The notes under the pieces were generated by a model. It did not search any database, was not told the DNA's origin, and saw nothing but the letters and a program-made list of their open reading frames with translations. A stretch of 64,000 bases of DNA from Actinomycetes bacterium (GTDB lineage Bacteria; Actinomycetota; Acidimicrobiia; Acidimicrobiales; Palsa-688). Of the stretch, positions 1 through 18,330 are shown piece by piece (within the stretch, counting starts at the first letter, position 1; every line of letters starts with the position of its first letter). Location of the stretch: NCBI GenBank assembly GCA_021838445.1, contig JAKCDU010000008.1:46944-110943 (forward strand). Direction: 5' to 3'. The translations under genes and the position numbers were made by a program.

Positions 1-1
1 T

Positions 2-442
2 TCCGACGTCGATGGGACCATCGAGGGTCAGCGGCTGTGCCGGTGGTGGAGCTCGCGCCAGGCGTTCGAGTCGGAGGACTCCTACGCCATGCACTACCAG
101 TACACCGAGACCGTCGCCGGCACCTTCTGGTGTGTGACCCATCTGGACCTGGACCGGGAGCGGGGCGGGGCCATCACGGTGGGCACCAACGAAGCCTCGG
201 CGCACTGGTTCCGGGGCTCCGACACGGCGCGTCGGGCGGTTTCGACCTGCCCGGACCCGTCGTGCTGCCGGCAGCCGCCCCCCGATGCCGTCGCCCGGTG
301 GGAGGGGTCAGCGTGGCCGTCGGCCAAGGACCACAGTCATTTCGTGTCCGGGCTGCCCACCGATACCGTGGTGTTCAGCCCCCGCCCCGGAGTGGAGCTG
401 ACCGACGTGTACTCCTTCCTCGACCGCCACGCCTCGTCCTGA
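2..442 (+). CDS. Hypothetical protein, C-terminal part (5' end outside window)
   Basis: The frame is open from the left edge to a TGA at 440-442, so the true start lies outside the window. The first in-frame ATG visible is at 89, but the sequence upstream is equally protein-like (rich in Trp, Arg and acidic residues), so I treat the gene as running in from the left. The visible part is about 146 residues, has a Cys cluster (CPDPSCC) near the middle, and shows no signal peptide, membrane segment or domain I recognise. It converges with the EtfD-like gene, with only 23 bp between the two stops. No function is assigned. Confidence 0.55.
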   Translation, partial: SDVDGTIEGQRLCRWWSSRQAFESEDSYAMHYQYTETVAGTFWCVTHLDLDRERGGAITVGTNEASAHWFRGSDTARRAVSTCPDPSCCRQPPPDAVARWEGSAWPSAKDHSHFVSGLPTDTVVFSPRPGVELTDVYSFLDRHASS

Positions 443-465
443 GGCCCGGCGCCAGCCAGGCCTCC

Positions 466-2727
466 TCAGGTCTCGGGCACCTCGCCCGTCTCGGCACCGC
501 CGCTGTCGCCCTCGGCCTGGTCGGTACTCCCGGCCTGGCCGGACCTTCCGGCAGTGGGAGCCGCGCCCCCGCCCGGACCGACCGCGACCAGCGACTGCTC
601 GAGCACCTGGGCCACGTCCATCACCCGCACCGACTCGGGGGCGCTGCCCTCGGCCTGGCGGCTCTTGGTCGCATCGTCGAGCATGATCAGGCAGTAGGGG
701 CAGGCCGTCGAGATCACATCAGCCCCCGTCCCCAGGGCCTCGTCGGTCCGGTTGACGTTGATTCGGGTCCCGATCTTCTCCTCCAGCCACATGCGCGACC
801 CTCCCGCTCCACAGCAGAACCCCTTGTTGCGGCACCGGTGCATCTCCTGGAGCTGGACCCCCGGTACATGATTGAGCACACCGCGGGGCTCGTCGTAGAC
901 CTCGTTGTGTCGGCCCAGGTAGCAGGGGTCGTGGTAGGTGACCTTCTGCTCCAGGCGGACCTGGGGGCGGAGGCTTCCCGCCTCCAGCAGCTTCTCGAGC
1001 AGCTGGGTGTGGTGGTACACCTCGAAGTTCCCGCCGAGAGCGGGGTACTCCCGCGCTATGGAGTTGAAGCAGTGCGGGCAGGAGGCCACGATCTTCTTGA
1101 CCTGAGCCGACTGCAGCGTCTCGATGTTCTGCTGCGCTTGCATCTGGAACAGGTATTCGTTGCCGAGTCGCCGAGCCGGGTCGCCGGTGCACGATTCCCT
1201 GGGGCCGAGCACGGCGAAGCTGATACCGGCCTGGTGCAGGAGCCGGGCGATGGCCTGGGTGGTGCGGCGAGCCCGCTCGTCGAGGGCACCGGCGCAACCG
1301 ACCCAGAAGAGGTACTCCACATCGTCGGGGATGGTGGAGTCGACCACCGGAATATCGAAGTCGAGACCTTCCATCCACGCCGAGCGCTGCGAGCTGCCCA
1401 GCCCCCAGGGGTCGCCCCGATTCTCCACGTTGCGCAGCATCAGGTTGGCTTCGCTCGGGAACTGCGCTTCGATGAGCACCTGGTAGCGGCGCATGTCGAC
1501 GATGGTGTCAACGTGCTCGATGTCGACCGGGCACTGCTCCACGCAGGCGCCGCAGGTGGTGCACGACCACAGCACGTCCTCGGCTATGACGTTGGGCACC
1601 AGGGATTTGCCGGCGGGCGCATCGGCGCCGTTGGCTCCGCCCGAGGCGCCCGCTCCCTCGGCCGCGGCGCCCACCGCCACCGGCACCTCGTTGGGCTTGG
1701 GCAGCATGGGCTGGCCGGCCAGGAGCCCCGAGGCCGACTCGAACAGGTGCTCCCGCAGGTCCATGATGACCAGTTTCGGCGACAGCGGTTTGTCGGTGGC
1801 CCACGCCGGGCACTGGTCCTGGCAGCGTCCGCACTCGGTGCAGCTGATCAGGTCGAGACGCTGCTTCCAGGTCAGGTGGCCGATGAGGCCGGTACCGAAC
1901 ACCGTGTCCTCGGTCATCTTCTCCGGGTCGAGGTCGGGAGTGGTCCCGAGAGGGCCGAGGGCCTTGGGGCGCCTCGAGAACAAGACATTCGGTTCCGAGA
2001 CGAAGATGTGCATGTGCTTGGAGTTGAGCACGAACACGAAGAAGCCCCAGATGACCAGGATCTGGCCCAGGATCATGGCCGTTTCGACGTTGAGGGCAGC
2101 GCCCTTGCCCAAGCCCATCAGGGCCGCCCCGAGGGCGCGGGAGGCGAAAGGCCACCAGCTCTTCCCGTAGGGGAAGTTCCCGGTGACGACCTGGGCACCC
2201 CGGTAGAGGAGGAGCGTGGCGATGACCCCGAATATCATGAGCAGGGTGAACCAGGCGGCCCTCGTGTGTGAGCCGTAGAAGCGGCTGCGGCGGTCCCGGC
2301 GAGCCGGGTTCTGGCGGATGCGGATGGTGGTGAAGGTGCCCAGGGCCAGTAGCACGGCGACTGCGAAGAAGTCCTCGATGAATCCCAGCCCCGGCCAGCC
2401 GGTGATGCCGAAGGTGGGGGAGAAGAGATCGCCGTACGCCTCGATGATGGTGAGGAACAGGACGATGAAGCCCCAGAAGGTGAAGAAGTGGGCCAGACCC
2501 GGTCCCGGGCGCTTCAGGAGCTTGCGCTGCCCGAAGACGTCCATGAGCTCGGCCTTGAGCTGGGCTCCCACATCGGTGAACCGGCCCGGGGCGGGCTGGC
2601 CGCTGGCGACAAGCCGGAACAGGAACAAGGCTCGCCAGGCCACGAAGGCCAGGCCCAGCGCCGTTATGGCCAGGCCGACGGCTATACGTACGTCTACGGT
2701 CACAGCGGCGTCCTCCATGCACCCCAC
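466..2727 (-). CDS. etfD: EtfD-like membrane iron-sulfur oxidoreductase (CCG-domain protein)
   Basis: The 753-residue protein has N-terminal membrane helices (about residues 14-40, 80-97, 118-137, 158-175, 216-235). These are followed by two [4Fe-4S] ferredoxin motifs, CTECGRCQDQCP at about 296 and CTTCGACVEQCP at about 389, and a C-terminal pair of CCG cluster domains (HDPCYLG at about 599 and GFCCGAGG at about 637). This order, membrane anchor plus HdrC/HdrD-like part, is that of mycobacterial EtfD (Rv0338c), which passes electrons from the electron-transfer flavoprotein of beta-oxidation to the quinone pool. The acyl-CoA dehydrogenase elsewhere in the window fits such an electron source, but no etfAB is present here. 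The Gly/Ala/Pro-rich tail is probably disordered. An ATG three codons downstream is an alternative start. Family assignment is firm; the exact partner is inferred. Confidence 0.85.
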   Translation of the reverse strand: MGCMEDAAVTVDVRIAVGLAITALGLAFVAWRALFLFRLVASGQPAPGRFTDVGAQLKAELMDVFGQRKLLKRPGPGLAHFFTFWGFIVLFLTIIEAYGDLFSPTFGITGWPGLGFIEDFFAVAVLLALGTFTTIRIRQNPARRDRRSRFYGSHTRAAWFTLLMIFGVIATLLLYRGAQVVTGNFPYGKSWWPFASRALGAALMGLGKGAALNVETAMILGQILVIWGFFVFVLNSKHMHIFVSEPNVLFSRRPKALGPLGTTPDLDPEKMTEDTVFGTGLIGHLTWKQRLDLISCTECGRCQDQCPAWATDKPLSPKLVIMDLREHLFESASGLLAGQPMLPKPNEVPVAVGAAAEGAGASGGANGADAPAGKSLVPNVIAEDVLWSCTTCGACVEQCPVDIEHVDTIVDMRRYQVLIEAQFPSEANLMLRNVENRGDPWGLGSSQRSAWMEGLDFDIPVVDSTIPDDVEYLFWVGCAGALDERARRTTQAIARLLHQAGISFAVLGPRESCTGDPARRLGNEYLFQMQAQQNIETLQSAQVKKIVASCPHCFNSIAREYPALGGNFEVYHHTQLLEKLLEAGSLRPQVRLEQKVTYHDPCYLGRHNEVYDEPRGVLNHVPGVQLQEMHRCRNKGFCCGAGGSRMWLEEKIGTRINVNRTDEALGTGADVISTACPYCLIMLDDATKSRQAEGSAPESVRVMDVAQVLEQSLVAVGPGGGAAPTAGRSGQAGSTDQAEGDSGGAETGEVPET

Positions 2728-2841
2728 GAGGCTCCAGAAGGGGGCGTCGGAACCCTAGCCGGGCGGGGCATTCTGTGACCACAAGGGGTCGGCGGCCCGG
2801 GCGCTGGGGGGATCCCCGAAGGGGTCTGCTGCCAGGTGCCG

Positions 2842-3264
2842 CTAGTGGGAGACGGCCTTGCTGTCGGCCTCCCGCAGACGGGTCGCCATTCCCACCAAGA
2901 GCTTGTAGGACAGCGTGGGGACCTCGTCGAGTACCCCGAGGAACTCCCGTTGGCCGATCACCACCAACTCGGTCTCTTCCTCGGCGGTGACCGTGGCGCT
3001 GCGCGGGCCCCGATCCAGTAGGGCCATCTCGCCGAAATAGTGGCCCGGGCCCAGGGTGGTCACCTTGCGACCGTTGCGCTTCACGGCTGCCGATCCCGAC
3101 GCGATCAGGTAGAACTCGTGACCGATCTCCCCCTCCTTGACGATGTCCGTCCCGGCCGGGACCGTCACCACCTCGGAGGCCTTGGCGACCAGCCCCAACT
3201 CCTTCTTGTTGAGCGAGGAGAACATCTTGACCTGGCTCAGGTGCTCGATCTTCTTGTCAGCCAT
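2842..3264 (-). CDS. Stand-alone cyclic nucleotide-binding domain protein
   Basis: This 140-residue protein is essentially one CRP-type cyclic nucleotide-binding beta-roll. It carries the phosphate-binding cassette signature GEMALLDRGPRSATV (about residues 77-91). There is no C-terminal helix-turn-helix, so it is not a CRP/FNR transcription factor; it more likely senses cAMP or another nucleotide and acts by protein contact. It begins just after an N-terminal helix (LSQVKMFSSLNKKEL) that is standard for this domain. It is divergent from amt, with the 214-bp GlnR-box-containing spacer between them, and lies 114 bp upstream of the co-oriented etfD-like gene. Ligand and partner are unknown. Confidence 0.8.
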   Translation of the reverse strand: MADKKIEHLSQVKMFSSLNKKELGLVAKASEVVTVPAGTDIVKEGEIGHEFYLIASGSAAVKRNGRKVTTLGPGHYFGEMALLDRGPRSATVTAEEETELVVIGQREFLGVLDEVPTLSYKLLVGMATRLREADSKAVSH

Positions 3265-3365
3265 GCGACGAACTGTAGTGACTCACGGATGAGAGCAGCG
3301 GGTTTGGTGGCATCGGCCTCCCTGTCAAGCGGTGGAAACGGCGTAGCGCCGGCTACCGGCTGCAG

Positions 3366-3403
3366 TTAACAAACGGGCAACACAGCGGTCAACGTCGGGA
3401 AAC
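3366..3403 (+). promoter_or_regulatory. GlnR-box candidate upstream of amt-glnK
   Basis: Four 5-mers occur with exact 6-nt spacers: TTAAC (3366-3370), GCAAC (3377-3381), GTCAA (3388-3392) and GAAAC (3399-3403). This matches the actinobacterial GlnR layout gTnAc-n6-GaAAc repeated twice, with one mismatch in each of the first three 5-mers and a perfect last one. It ends 75 bp before the amt start, and amt-glnK is the classic GlnR target. Pattern seen directly; binding is inferred. No GlnR gene is in this window. Confidence 0.55.
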
Positions 3404-3478
3404 ACTCTGTCTTTACCCTCCAAGGCGACTTCGCTCGTCAGCGCCGCCGGCGCCTTATACGAACCTCAGGAGGGGTCC

Positions 3479-5710
<2,232 letters not shown>

Positions 5711-5723
5711 CCTCCTGATCGGA

Positions 5724-5755
5724 AGCCCGGCCGGACCTTCGGGGCCGGCCGGGCT
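5724..5755. terminator. Hairpin between convergent amt operon and glnD
   Basis: A perfect 11-bp GC-rich stem (AGCCCGGCCGG at 5724-5734, CCGGCCGGGCT at 5745-5755) closes a 10-nt loop that contains a UUCG-type turn. It sits between two convergent genes, where a bidirectional terminator is expected. There is no T-tract, as is common in high-GC actinobacteria. Confidence 0.6.
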
Positions 5756-5786
5756 CCTCCGCGTCGGCCGGTCAGAGCGGGGCAGG

Positions 5787-8105
5787 TCAGAGGGCGGCGA
5801 GGACGGCCGCTTCGAGGCGGCCCAGGATGTCGGCGTCGTCGATGCGCCGACCCCCGCCGTCGCGTACGTAGAAGACGTCCACGGCCTCGGCCCCGAGGGT
5901 GGTCACCAGGGCACAGGTGATGGTCATCCCGCATTCGGATATGGCCCGGGTGACCCGGTAGAGCACCGGTCCGCGGTCGGGGGCGCGAACCTCGACGATG
6001 GTGGAGGACTTCGAGGAGGTCAGGTCGAAGATGACCCGGGCATCGGGCAGGCGGGCCTGCGTCGAGGCCTGGAAGCGGCTGTAGCGGGCTTCGCGTTCCT
6101 CGAGCAGCCGGTCCACCTCGATCCCCCCGCCGAGGGCCGCCGCCACGTCGGCACGCACCTTGGTCCAGTCGGGCAGCTCGTCGAAGGCGGCGGCCACCTC
6201 GAAGCGCAGAAGGGCCATCCCGCTGGCCTCGTCGGACATGGTGGTGGCCGAGCGCACGTAGACGCCCGACAGGGTGAGCACCCCGGCCACGGCCGAGAGC
6301 AGCCCGCTCTGGTCCGGCGCCCCCACCCGGAGAACGCCCTGCTCGAAGGCCACCGACAGGTCACCACTTCGGAGCATGGTCCGCTCGGAGTCAGTGAGCT
6401 CGGCGCGCCCCGCATCGGGCGGTGGCCGTCCCTCCAGGGCCGCCCCGACCTGGGCGACGAGGCGTTCGACCAGCCCGGCCTTCCACGTACCCCACGCCGC
6501 CGGGCCGGTGGCCTGGCTGTCGGCCAGGGTGAGCGCGGCGAGCAGCTCCAGCGTGTCCTGATCGCCGACCGCGTCGGCCACGACCGTGGCGGTGGCCGGG
6601 TCGTCGAGATCCCTGCGGGTGGCCACATCGGGGAGCAGCAGATGGTGTCGGACCAGCGCCTCCAGGGTGACCACATCGTCGGGGGGCAGACCCAGGCGGG
6701 TCCCGAGGGAGCCCACCACGGCGATCCCGATCTCGGTGTGGTCGCCTCCCTGGCCTTTGCCTATGTCGTGGAGCAGGGCACCGAGCAGCAGCATGTCCGG
6801 GCGGTGCACGGAGCTCTGCAGGGCCGCGGCGTTGGCCGTGGCCTCGAGCAGGTGGCGGTCGACGGTGTACCGGTGGTAGGCGTTGCGCTGGGGCCGGTTG
6901 CGCACCGGCGACCACTCGGGCAGGTACCGCATCCACACCCCCTGCTGGTCGAGGGCCTCGATGGCGGGGATGGCCGGCCGCCCCGCACCGAGCAGCCGGA
7001 GCAGGGCGTGGAGCACCTCGGGGGGCCACACCCCGTCGGGGGCGAGGGCCCGGAGGGCCAGCCGGTCCAGGGTGGCCCGGGACATCGGGAGGTCCCGCTC
7101 GGCCGAGGCGGCCGCCACCCGCAGCGCCAGCGAAGGGTCCGATGCCGGGTCCGCCCGCTCCAAGAGGGTGATCTCCCCGTCGCGCACGACGACCCCCGGC
7201 TCGAGCACCACGTCGCCCCCTCCGCCGCGCCCCTTCGGGCCGGCCAACCACGACCGGATGCGGCGCCACCCGTCATCGGAGGCCCAGGCTATGGACCGGG
7301 CGGCGTCGGCGATCGCCGCCATCAAAGCGTCGGCGTCGGACACCTCCAGAGCCTTGGCCACGAGGTCCTGGTCCTGCAGGAGCAGCACGTTGGTGGCCGA
7401 GCCGGTGGGACGCTGAAGCTCGACCCGGGCATCGGTCAGCATCCGTTCGGCCCACCGCAGCGTCCGGTGGTCGGTCACGCCGGACAGCACCGGCACCACC
7501 CGGTGGAGCGTCTCGAGCAGCTGGATGTCCCGCAGGCCACCGCGGGCCTCCTTGAGGTCGGGCTCGAGCAGGAAGGCCAGGTCGCCGAAGCGGTTGTGCC
7601 GGGCCCGGACGGCGGCGTCGAGCTCGCCCAGCCAGCGCGCCGAGCGGGTCTTCCACATCTCTCCGACTCTCGCCGTGGCGGCGGCGGCCAGTTCGGCGTC
7701 GCCGGCGATGAGCCGGGCGTCGAGTAGACCCAGCGCGACCTTGATGTCGGAGTCCATGACCGAGCGCAGCTCTTTCAACGTGCGCACGCTGTGGTCCAGC
7801 GGCTGACCGGCGTCCCAGATGGGGTACCAGATGCCGTCGGCGATGTCCTTGATCCGCTTCTGCTTGCCGTCGTAGAGCAGCAGCAGGTCGAAGTCGCTGC
7901 CCGGGGCCAGGCTGGCCCGGCCGTAGCCCCCGACGCCGATGAGGGCCAGCCCCCTGGCGTCGGGGGCCACCGAGGCGAACAGCGTGTGCAGCCACTCGTC
8001 GGCCTCCGCCGCCCATGCCCGGGACCACGTCGGGCCGCGCCGGGACCGGTCATCGAGGTGAGCCGACTTCAAGGTCTTCAGGTTGGTCCTCCCGGTCGAG
8101 CTCAT
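5787..8105 (-). CDS. glnD: [Protein-PII] nucleotidyltransferase / removing enzyme
   Basis: The 772-residue bifunctional enzyme modifies and de-modifies PII according to glutamine. Domains in order are a nucleotidyltransferase (GGYGR at 59-63, then the catalytic D71-x-D73 in SDFDLLLL), an HD phosphohydrolase domain with HDIGK at about 446, and two C-terminal ACT domains (about 590-640 and 700-750). The frame stays open further upstream, but that part overlaps gpmA and is not protein-like. I place the start at ATG 8105, which has AGGAGG about 12 nt upstream. It is convergent with amt-glnK, which encodes its substrate. It lies 40 bp downstream of gpmA on the same strand. Confidence 0.93.
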   Translation of the reverse strand: MSSTGRTNLKTLKSAHLDDRSRRGPTWSRAWAAEADEWLHTLFASVAPDARGLALIGVGGYGRASLAPGSDFDLLLLYDGKQKRIKDIADGIWYPIWDAGQPLDHSVRTLKELRSVMDSDIKVALGLLDARLIAGDAELAAAATARVGEMWKTRSARWLGELDAAVRARHNRFGDLAFLLEPDLKEARGGLRDIQLLETLHRVVPVLSGVTDHRTLRWAERMLTDARVELQRPTGSATNVLLLQDQDLVAKALEVSDADALMAAIADAARSIAWASDDGWRRIRSWLAGPKGRGGGGDVVLEPGVVVRDGEITLLERADPASDPSLALRVAAASAERDLPMSRATLDRLALRALAPDGVWPPEVLHALLRLLGAGRPAIPAIEALDQQGVWMRYLPEWSPVRNRPQRNAYHRYTVDRHLLEATANAAALQSSVHRPDMLLLGALLHDIGKGQGGDHTEIGIAVVGSLGTRLGLPPDDVVTLEALVRHHLLLPDVATRRDLDDPATATVVADAVGDQDTLELLAALTLADSQATGPAAWGTWKAGLVERLVAQVGAALEGRPPPDAGRAELTDSERTMLRSGDLSVAFEQGVLRVGAPDQSGLLSAVAGVLTLSGVYVRSATTMSDEASGMALLRFEVAAAFDELPDWTKVRADVAAALGGGIEVDRLLEEREARYSRFQASTQARLPDARVIFDLTSSKSSTIVEVRAPDRGPVLYRVTRAISECGMTITCALVTTLGAEAVDVFYVRDGGGRRIDDADILGRLEAAVLAAL

Positions 8106-8145
8106 GCGGCCCGGCCGCCTCCTCGGGCGACCCCGGGAGCGGGGT

Positions 8146-8889
8146 TCAACGCTGGCCCTGGCGGCGTACCGCCTCGGCCGCCGCGGCGATGGCATCCGGG
8201 TCGCCGAGCTCCCGTTTGGTGGTGATCCCGAGGGAGGAATCCAGCTGGTAGACCATGGGCACCCCGGTGGGTATCTCCAGGCCGGCGATGTCCCGGTCGG
8301 AGATTCCCTCCAGGTGCTTGATGAGGGCCCGCAGGCTGTTTCCGTGGGCCGCCACCAGCACGGTGCGACCGGCCAGCAGGTCCGGTGCAACGGCGTCGTA
8401 CCAGTAGGGGAGCATGCGCCGGATCACGTCGGCCAGGCACTCGGTGGCGGGTACCACGTCGGCCGGCAGGTGCCGGTAGCGGGGATCGCGGCGCACGTCG
8501 TACCGGTGCTCGGGCCCCATGGGCGGGGGCGGCACATCGAAGCTGCGGCGCCACTCGAGGAAGCGCTCCTCGCCGTAGGTGTCGCGGGTCTCGGCCTTGT
8601 CCAGGCCCGTCAGGCTGCCGTAGTGCCGCTCGTTGAGACGCCAGCTGCGTTGCACCGGCACCCAGGACTGGCCCATCTCCTCGAGGGCCAGGTTGAGGGT
8701 GGTGACCGCCCTGGTCAGCAGGGATGTGTGGGCCTGGTCGACGATCAGCCCGGCGTCGCGCAGCAACGTGCCGGCGGTGCGGGCCTCGCGTTGGCCCTGA
8801 TCGGACAGCGGCACGTCCCACCAGCCCGTGAACCGGTTCTCGAGATTCCAGGAGCTCTGGCCGTGACGGACCAGGACGAGGGTGGCCAT
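8146..8889 (-). CDS. gpmA: 2,3-bisphosphoglycerate-dependent phosphoglycerate mutase
   Basis: A 247-residue glycolytic/gluconeogenic mutase interconverting 3- and 2-phosphoglycerate. The phosphohistidine motif LVRHGQSSWN is at residues 5-14, and the second conserved His lies in VAAHGNSLRAL. The length matches the dPGM family. The gene is divergent from dnaK and upstream of glnD, with which it may share a transcript. The start is the ATG whose product begins MATLVLVRHG; nothing odd was seen. Confidence 0.95.
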   Translation of the reverse strand: MATLVLVRHGQSSWNLENRFTGWWDVPLSDQGQREARTAGTLLRDAGLIVDQAHTSLLTRAVTTLNLALEEMGQSWVPVQRSWRLNERHYGSLTGLDKAETRDTYGEERFLEWRRSFDVPPPPMGPEHRYDVRRDPRYRHLPADVVPATECLADVIRRMLPYWYDAVAPDLLAGRTVLVAAHGNSLRALIKHLEGISDRDIAGLEIPTGVPMVYQLDSSLGITTKRELGDPDAIAAAAEAVRRQGQR

Positions 8890-8937
8890 CGCAAAGAACG
8901 GTACTCGGCCGCGAACGGTGGCAAGTGCAAGAGATTT

Positions 8938-8969
8938 CTTTAGTCAGAACGACTCAACTTTGCTACACT
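8938..8969 (+). promoter_or_regulatory. HAIR operator (HspR site) and -10 box of the dnaK operon
   Basis: CTTTAGT (8938-8944), a 7-nt spacer and ACTCAAC (8952-8958) match the HspR-associated inverted repeat CTTGAGT-N7-ACTCAAG with a single mismatch in each half. A -10-like TACACT follows at 8964-8969, so the operator covers the -35 region. hspR itself is the fourth gene of the operon, which predicts the classic autoregulated loop with DnaK as co-repressor. Confidence 0.75.
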
Positions 8970-9004
8970 GAGCTCACTGGTTATCTCTCAACTGGAGGCA
9001 AATC

Positions 9005-10854
<1,850 letters not shown>

Positions 10855-10858
<4 letters not shown>

Positions 10859-11448
10859 CATCCTCCGAGTTCGCTTCCGGGGGCGAGCCCGGCACCGAAT
10901 CCCCCGGTTGGCCCGGACCCGGCGGGCCGCAGGCCGGGAGATCGGGCCCCGAGCCCGCCGACCCGGGTTTCGTGGCCTCCGAGGTGTTCGCCGAGGAGGA
11001 AGGTGTGCCCCCGGTCGCCGCCACCGATCCGCTGGCCCTGACCGCCAAGGAGCGAGACGACTACCGGGAGGCTCTCCAGCGGCTGCAGGCCGACTTCGAG
11101 AATTACAAGAAGCGGGTCGCGAAGCAGTCCGAGGAGCTGCGCGAGCGCGCCGCGGAGGCCCTCGTGGAGAAGCTGCTGCCGGTGCTCGACACCGTCGACC
11201 TGGCCCTCAGCCACGGCGGAGGGGAGGACGTCAAGCAGCTGTCGGCGGCTCTGCTGGCCATCCTCGAGAAGGAGGGCCTCGAGCGTATTGACAACGCCGG
11301 TGAGATGTTCGATCCCAACCACCACGACGCCGTCGCCCACGAGCCGGGCGACGGTGACGGCGGCCAGGAGGTCGCCGAGGTGATGAGGGCCGGCTATCGC
11401 TGGCGGGGCCGCGTGCTCCGGCCGGCCATGGTCAAAGTGAGGGGGTGA
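10855..11448 (+). CDS. grpE: Nucleotide exchange factor GrpE
   Basis: A 197-residue GrpE, the DnaK nucleotide exchange factor. The first 60 residues are Gly/Pro-rich and disordered-looking. Then comes the coiled-coil segment containing [13 protein letters not shown], followed by the beta-domain ([20 protein letters not shown]) and the C-terminal [16 protein letters not shown] signature. It starts with GTG at 10855, overlapping the dnaK stop by GTGA, so translational coupling is likely. Confidence 0.95.
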
Positions 11449-11454
11449 GCGTCG

Positions 11455-12626
<1,172 letters not shown>

Positions 12627-12627
<1 letters not shown>

Positions 12628-13007
12628 TGGACCGCAACCGCGCCGTCTATGTCATATCAGTGGCCGCCGAGCTGGCCGGCATGCACCCGCAGACGCTGCG
12701 GATCTACGAGCGCAAAGGCCTCCTCGACCCGGCCCGGACCAACGGCGGCAGCCGTCGCTACAGCGAGCAGGACATCGCCCAGCTGCGCCGCATCCAGGAT
12801 CTCACCGCGGCGGGTATCAACCTCGAAGGGGTGCGGCGCATCCTGGAGTTGGAGGGCGAGATCAGCCGGCTGAGAGCCGAGCTCGACGCCTGCCGGCGTC
12901 AGGCGGCCGAAGAGGTCGCCCGCACCCACCGCCAGTATCGCCGGGACCTGGTCCCGGTGCGCAACCTCCCGGATCTCTACCGCAGCGCCTCCCAGAGGCG
13001 ACCGTGA
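12627..13007 (+). CDS. hspR: Heat-shock repressor HspR (MerR family)
   Basis: A 126-residue MerR-type regulator. The N-terminal winged HTH includes [22 protein letters not shown], of which the HPQTLR recognition part is typical of HspR, followed by [10 protein letters not shown] and a short coiled coil. HspR represses the dnaK operon through HAIR sites with DnaK as co-repressor; one such site lies upstream of dnaK. ATG at 12627 abuts the dnaJ stop (TGATG); GTG at 12624 is an equal alternative. Confidence 0.93.
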
Positions 13008-13139
13008 GGTCCAGCCCGGGCCCGGACCGCCGGGGGGCCCACCCCGGTCGTCCCGCCGGGACCCGGCCGGCGACCGATGCCCCCGGCGGGGGCGGGCCCC
13101 CGAGATCGAAGTTCACAACCGCGCCTGACAGGAGGAACC

Positions 13140-15707
<2,568 letters not shown>

Positions 15708-15728
15708 CCACCCTCGACCCCACTATGA

Positions 15729-17081
<1,353 letters not shown>

Positions 17082-17091
17082 GGGTTCTTCG

Positions 17092-18330
17092 GTGAGGGTC
17101 TGCGTGGTCGGCTCGGGTGGCCGGGAGCACGCCCTGGCCGAAGCTCTGGCCCGTACCGCCGAGGTGGTGGTCTGCCCGGGGAACCCGGGCATGGCCGCGC
17201 TCGGGGTCCGCTGCGTGAGCGGCCGACCCGAGGACCTCGACGCCGATCTGTTCGTCATCGGGCCCGAAGCGCCGCTGGTCGAAGGACTGGCCGACCGCCT
17301 CCGGGCCGCCGGGCGGCTGGTGTTCGGCCCGGGAGCCGAAGGCGCCCGGCTCGAAGGGTCCAAAGCGTGGATGAAAGGCCTTCTCGAGGGGGCCGGTGTG
17401 CCCACCGCCCGCTACGGGGTCTTCACCGAGGAGGGCGGCGCCCTCGAATTCCTGCGGTCCCTGCCCGGCCCATGGGTGGTGAAGACCGACGGTCTAGCCG
17501 CGGGCAAGGGCGTGCTGGTGACCGCCGAGCGGGCCCTGGCCGAAGCCGACGTGCGCGAGAAGCTGTCGGGCGCGGCGTTCGGGGACGCCGGTCGCACCGT
17601 CGTGGTGGAGGAATTCCTCGAGGGGACCGAGCTTTCGCTGATGGCGCTCTGCGATGGGCGCCGCGCCTGGCCTCTGGCTCCGGCCCAGGACTTCAAGCGG
17701 GTCGGTGACGGCGACTCGGGGCCCAACACCGGCGGGATGGGAGCGTTCAGCCCGGTGCCGGCCGCCGCCGACGTCGTGTCGCAGGTGATGGCCGAGGCGG
17801 TTCAGCCCACGCTGGACGCGCTGTCGGCGCGGGGCGTCGATTACCGCGGCGTCCTCTACGCCGGGCTGATGCTGACCGCCGAGGGTCCACGGGTGCTCGA
17901 GTTCAACGTCCGGTTCGGCGACCCCGAGACGCAGGTCGTCCTGCCCCGATGGGAAGGTGATGTGGCCGCTGTCCTGGCCGCCGCGGCGTCCGGCCGGCTG
18001 TCCGACGTGGCACCACCGGCGTTCTCGTCGCAGGCCGCGGTCTGCGTCGTGGCCGCCGCCCCCGGGTACCCGTCCCGGGCCCACACCGGAGACGTCATCG
18101 AGGGACTCGGGGCGCTGGCCGGGATGGACCGCGTTCACGTCTACTGCGCCGGGGTGGGTGCCGGCCCCTCGGAGGGGAGCCTGGTCACCGCCGGGGGGCG
18201 GGTGCTCGGGGTGACGGCCACCGCGGCTGATCTGGAGGAGGCCCGCCGACGGGTCTACGGGGCCCTTCCGGCGGTCTCGTGGCCGGGACTGCACTACCGC
18301 CACGACATCGCCGCGGCGGGATCGGTATGA
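17092..18330 (+). CDS. purD: Phosphoribosylamine-glycine ligase (GARS)
   Basis: A 412-residue ATP-grasp ligase making GAR from phosphoribosylamine and glycine. It opens with the Gly-rich RVCVVGSGGREHALAEAL and has the ATP-grasp block PWVVKTDGLAAGKGVLV and the late motif FNVRFGDPETQVVLP. I choose the GTG at 17092, because translation from the first start in this frame would run through the purA tail. Its stop overlaps purC by ATGA. Confidence 0.95.
   Translation: MRVCVVGSGGREHALAEALARTAEVVVCPGNPGMAALGVRCVSGRPEDLDADLFVIGPEAPLVEGLADRLRAAGRLVFGPGAEGARLEGSKAWMKGLLEGAGVPTARYGVFTEEGGALEFLRSLPGPWVVKTDGLAAGKGVLVTAERALAEADVREKLSGAAFGDAGRTVVVEEFLEGTELSLMALCDGRRAWPLAPAQDFKRVGDGDSGPNTGGMGAFSPVPAAADVVSQVMAEAVQPTLDALSARGVDYRGVLYAGLMLTAEGPRVLEFNVRFGDPETQVVLPRWEGDVAAVLAAAASGRLSDVAPPAFSSQAAVCVVAAAPGYPSRAHTGDVIEGLGALAGMDRVHVYCAGVGAGPSEGSLVTAGGRVLGVTATAADLEEARRRVYGALPAVSWPGLHYRHDIAAAGSV

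Noticed and set aside
37..2271. Long plus-strand ORF of 744 codons opposite the EtfD-like gene
   Set aside because: It is the antisense shadow of a gene with clear Fe-S motifs; its product is low-complexity with no domain.
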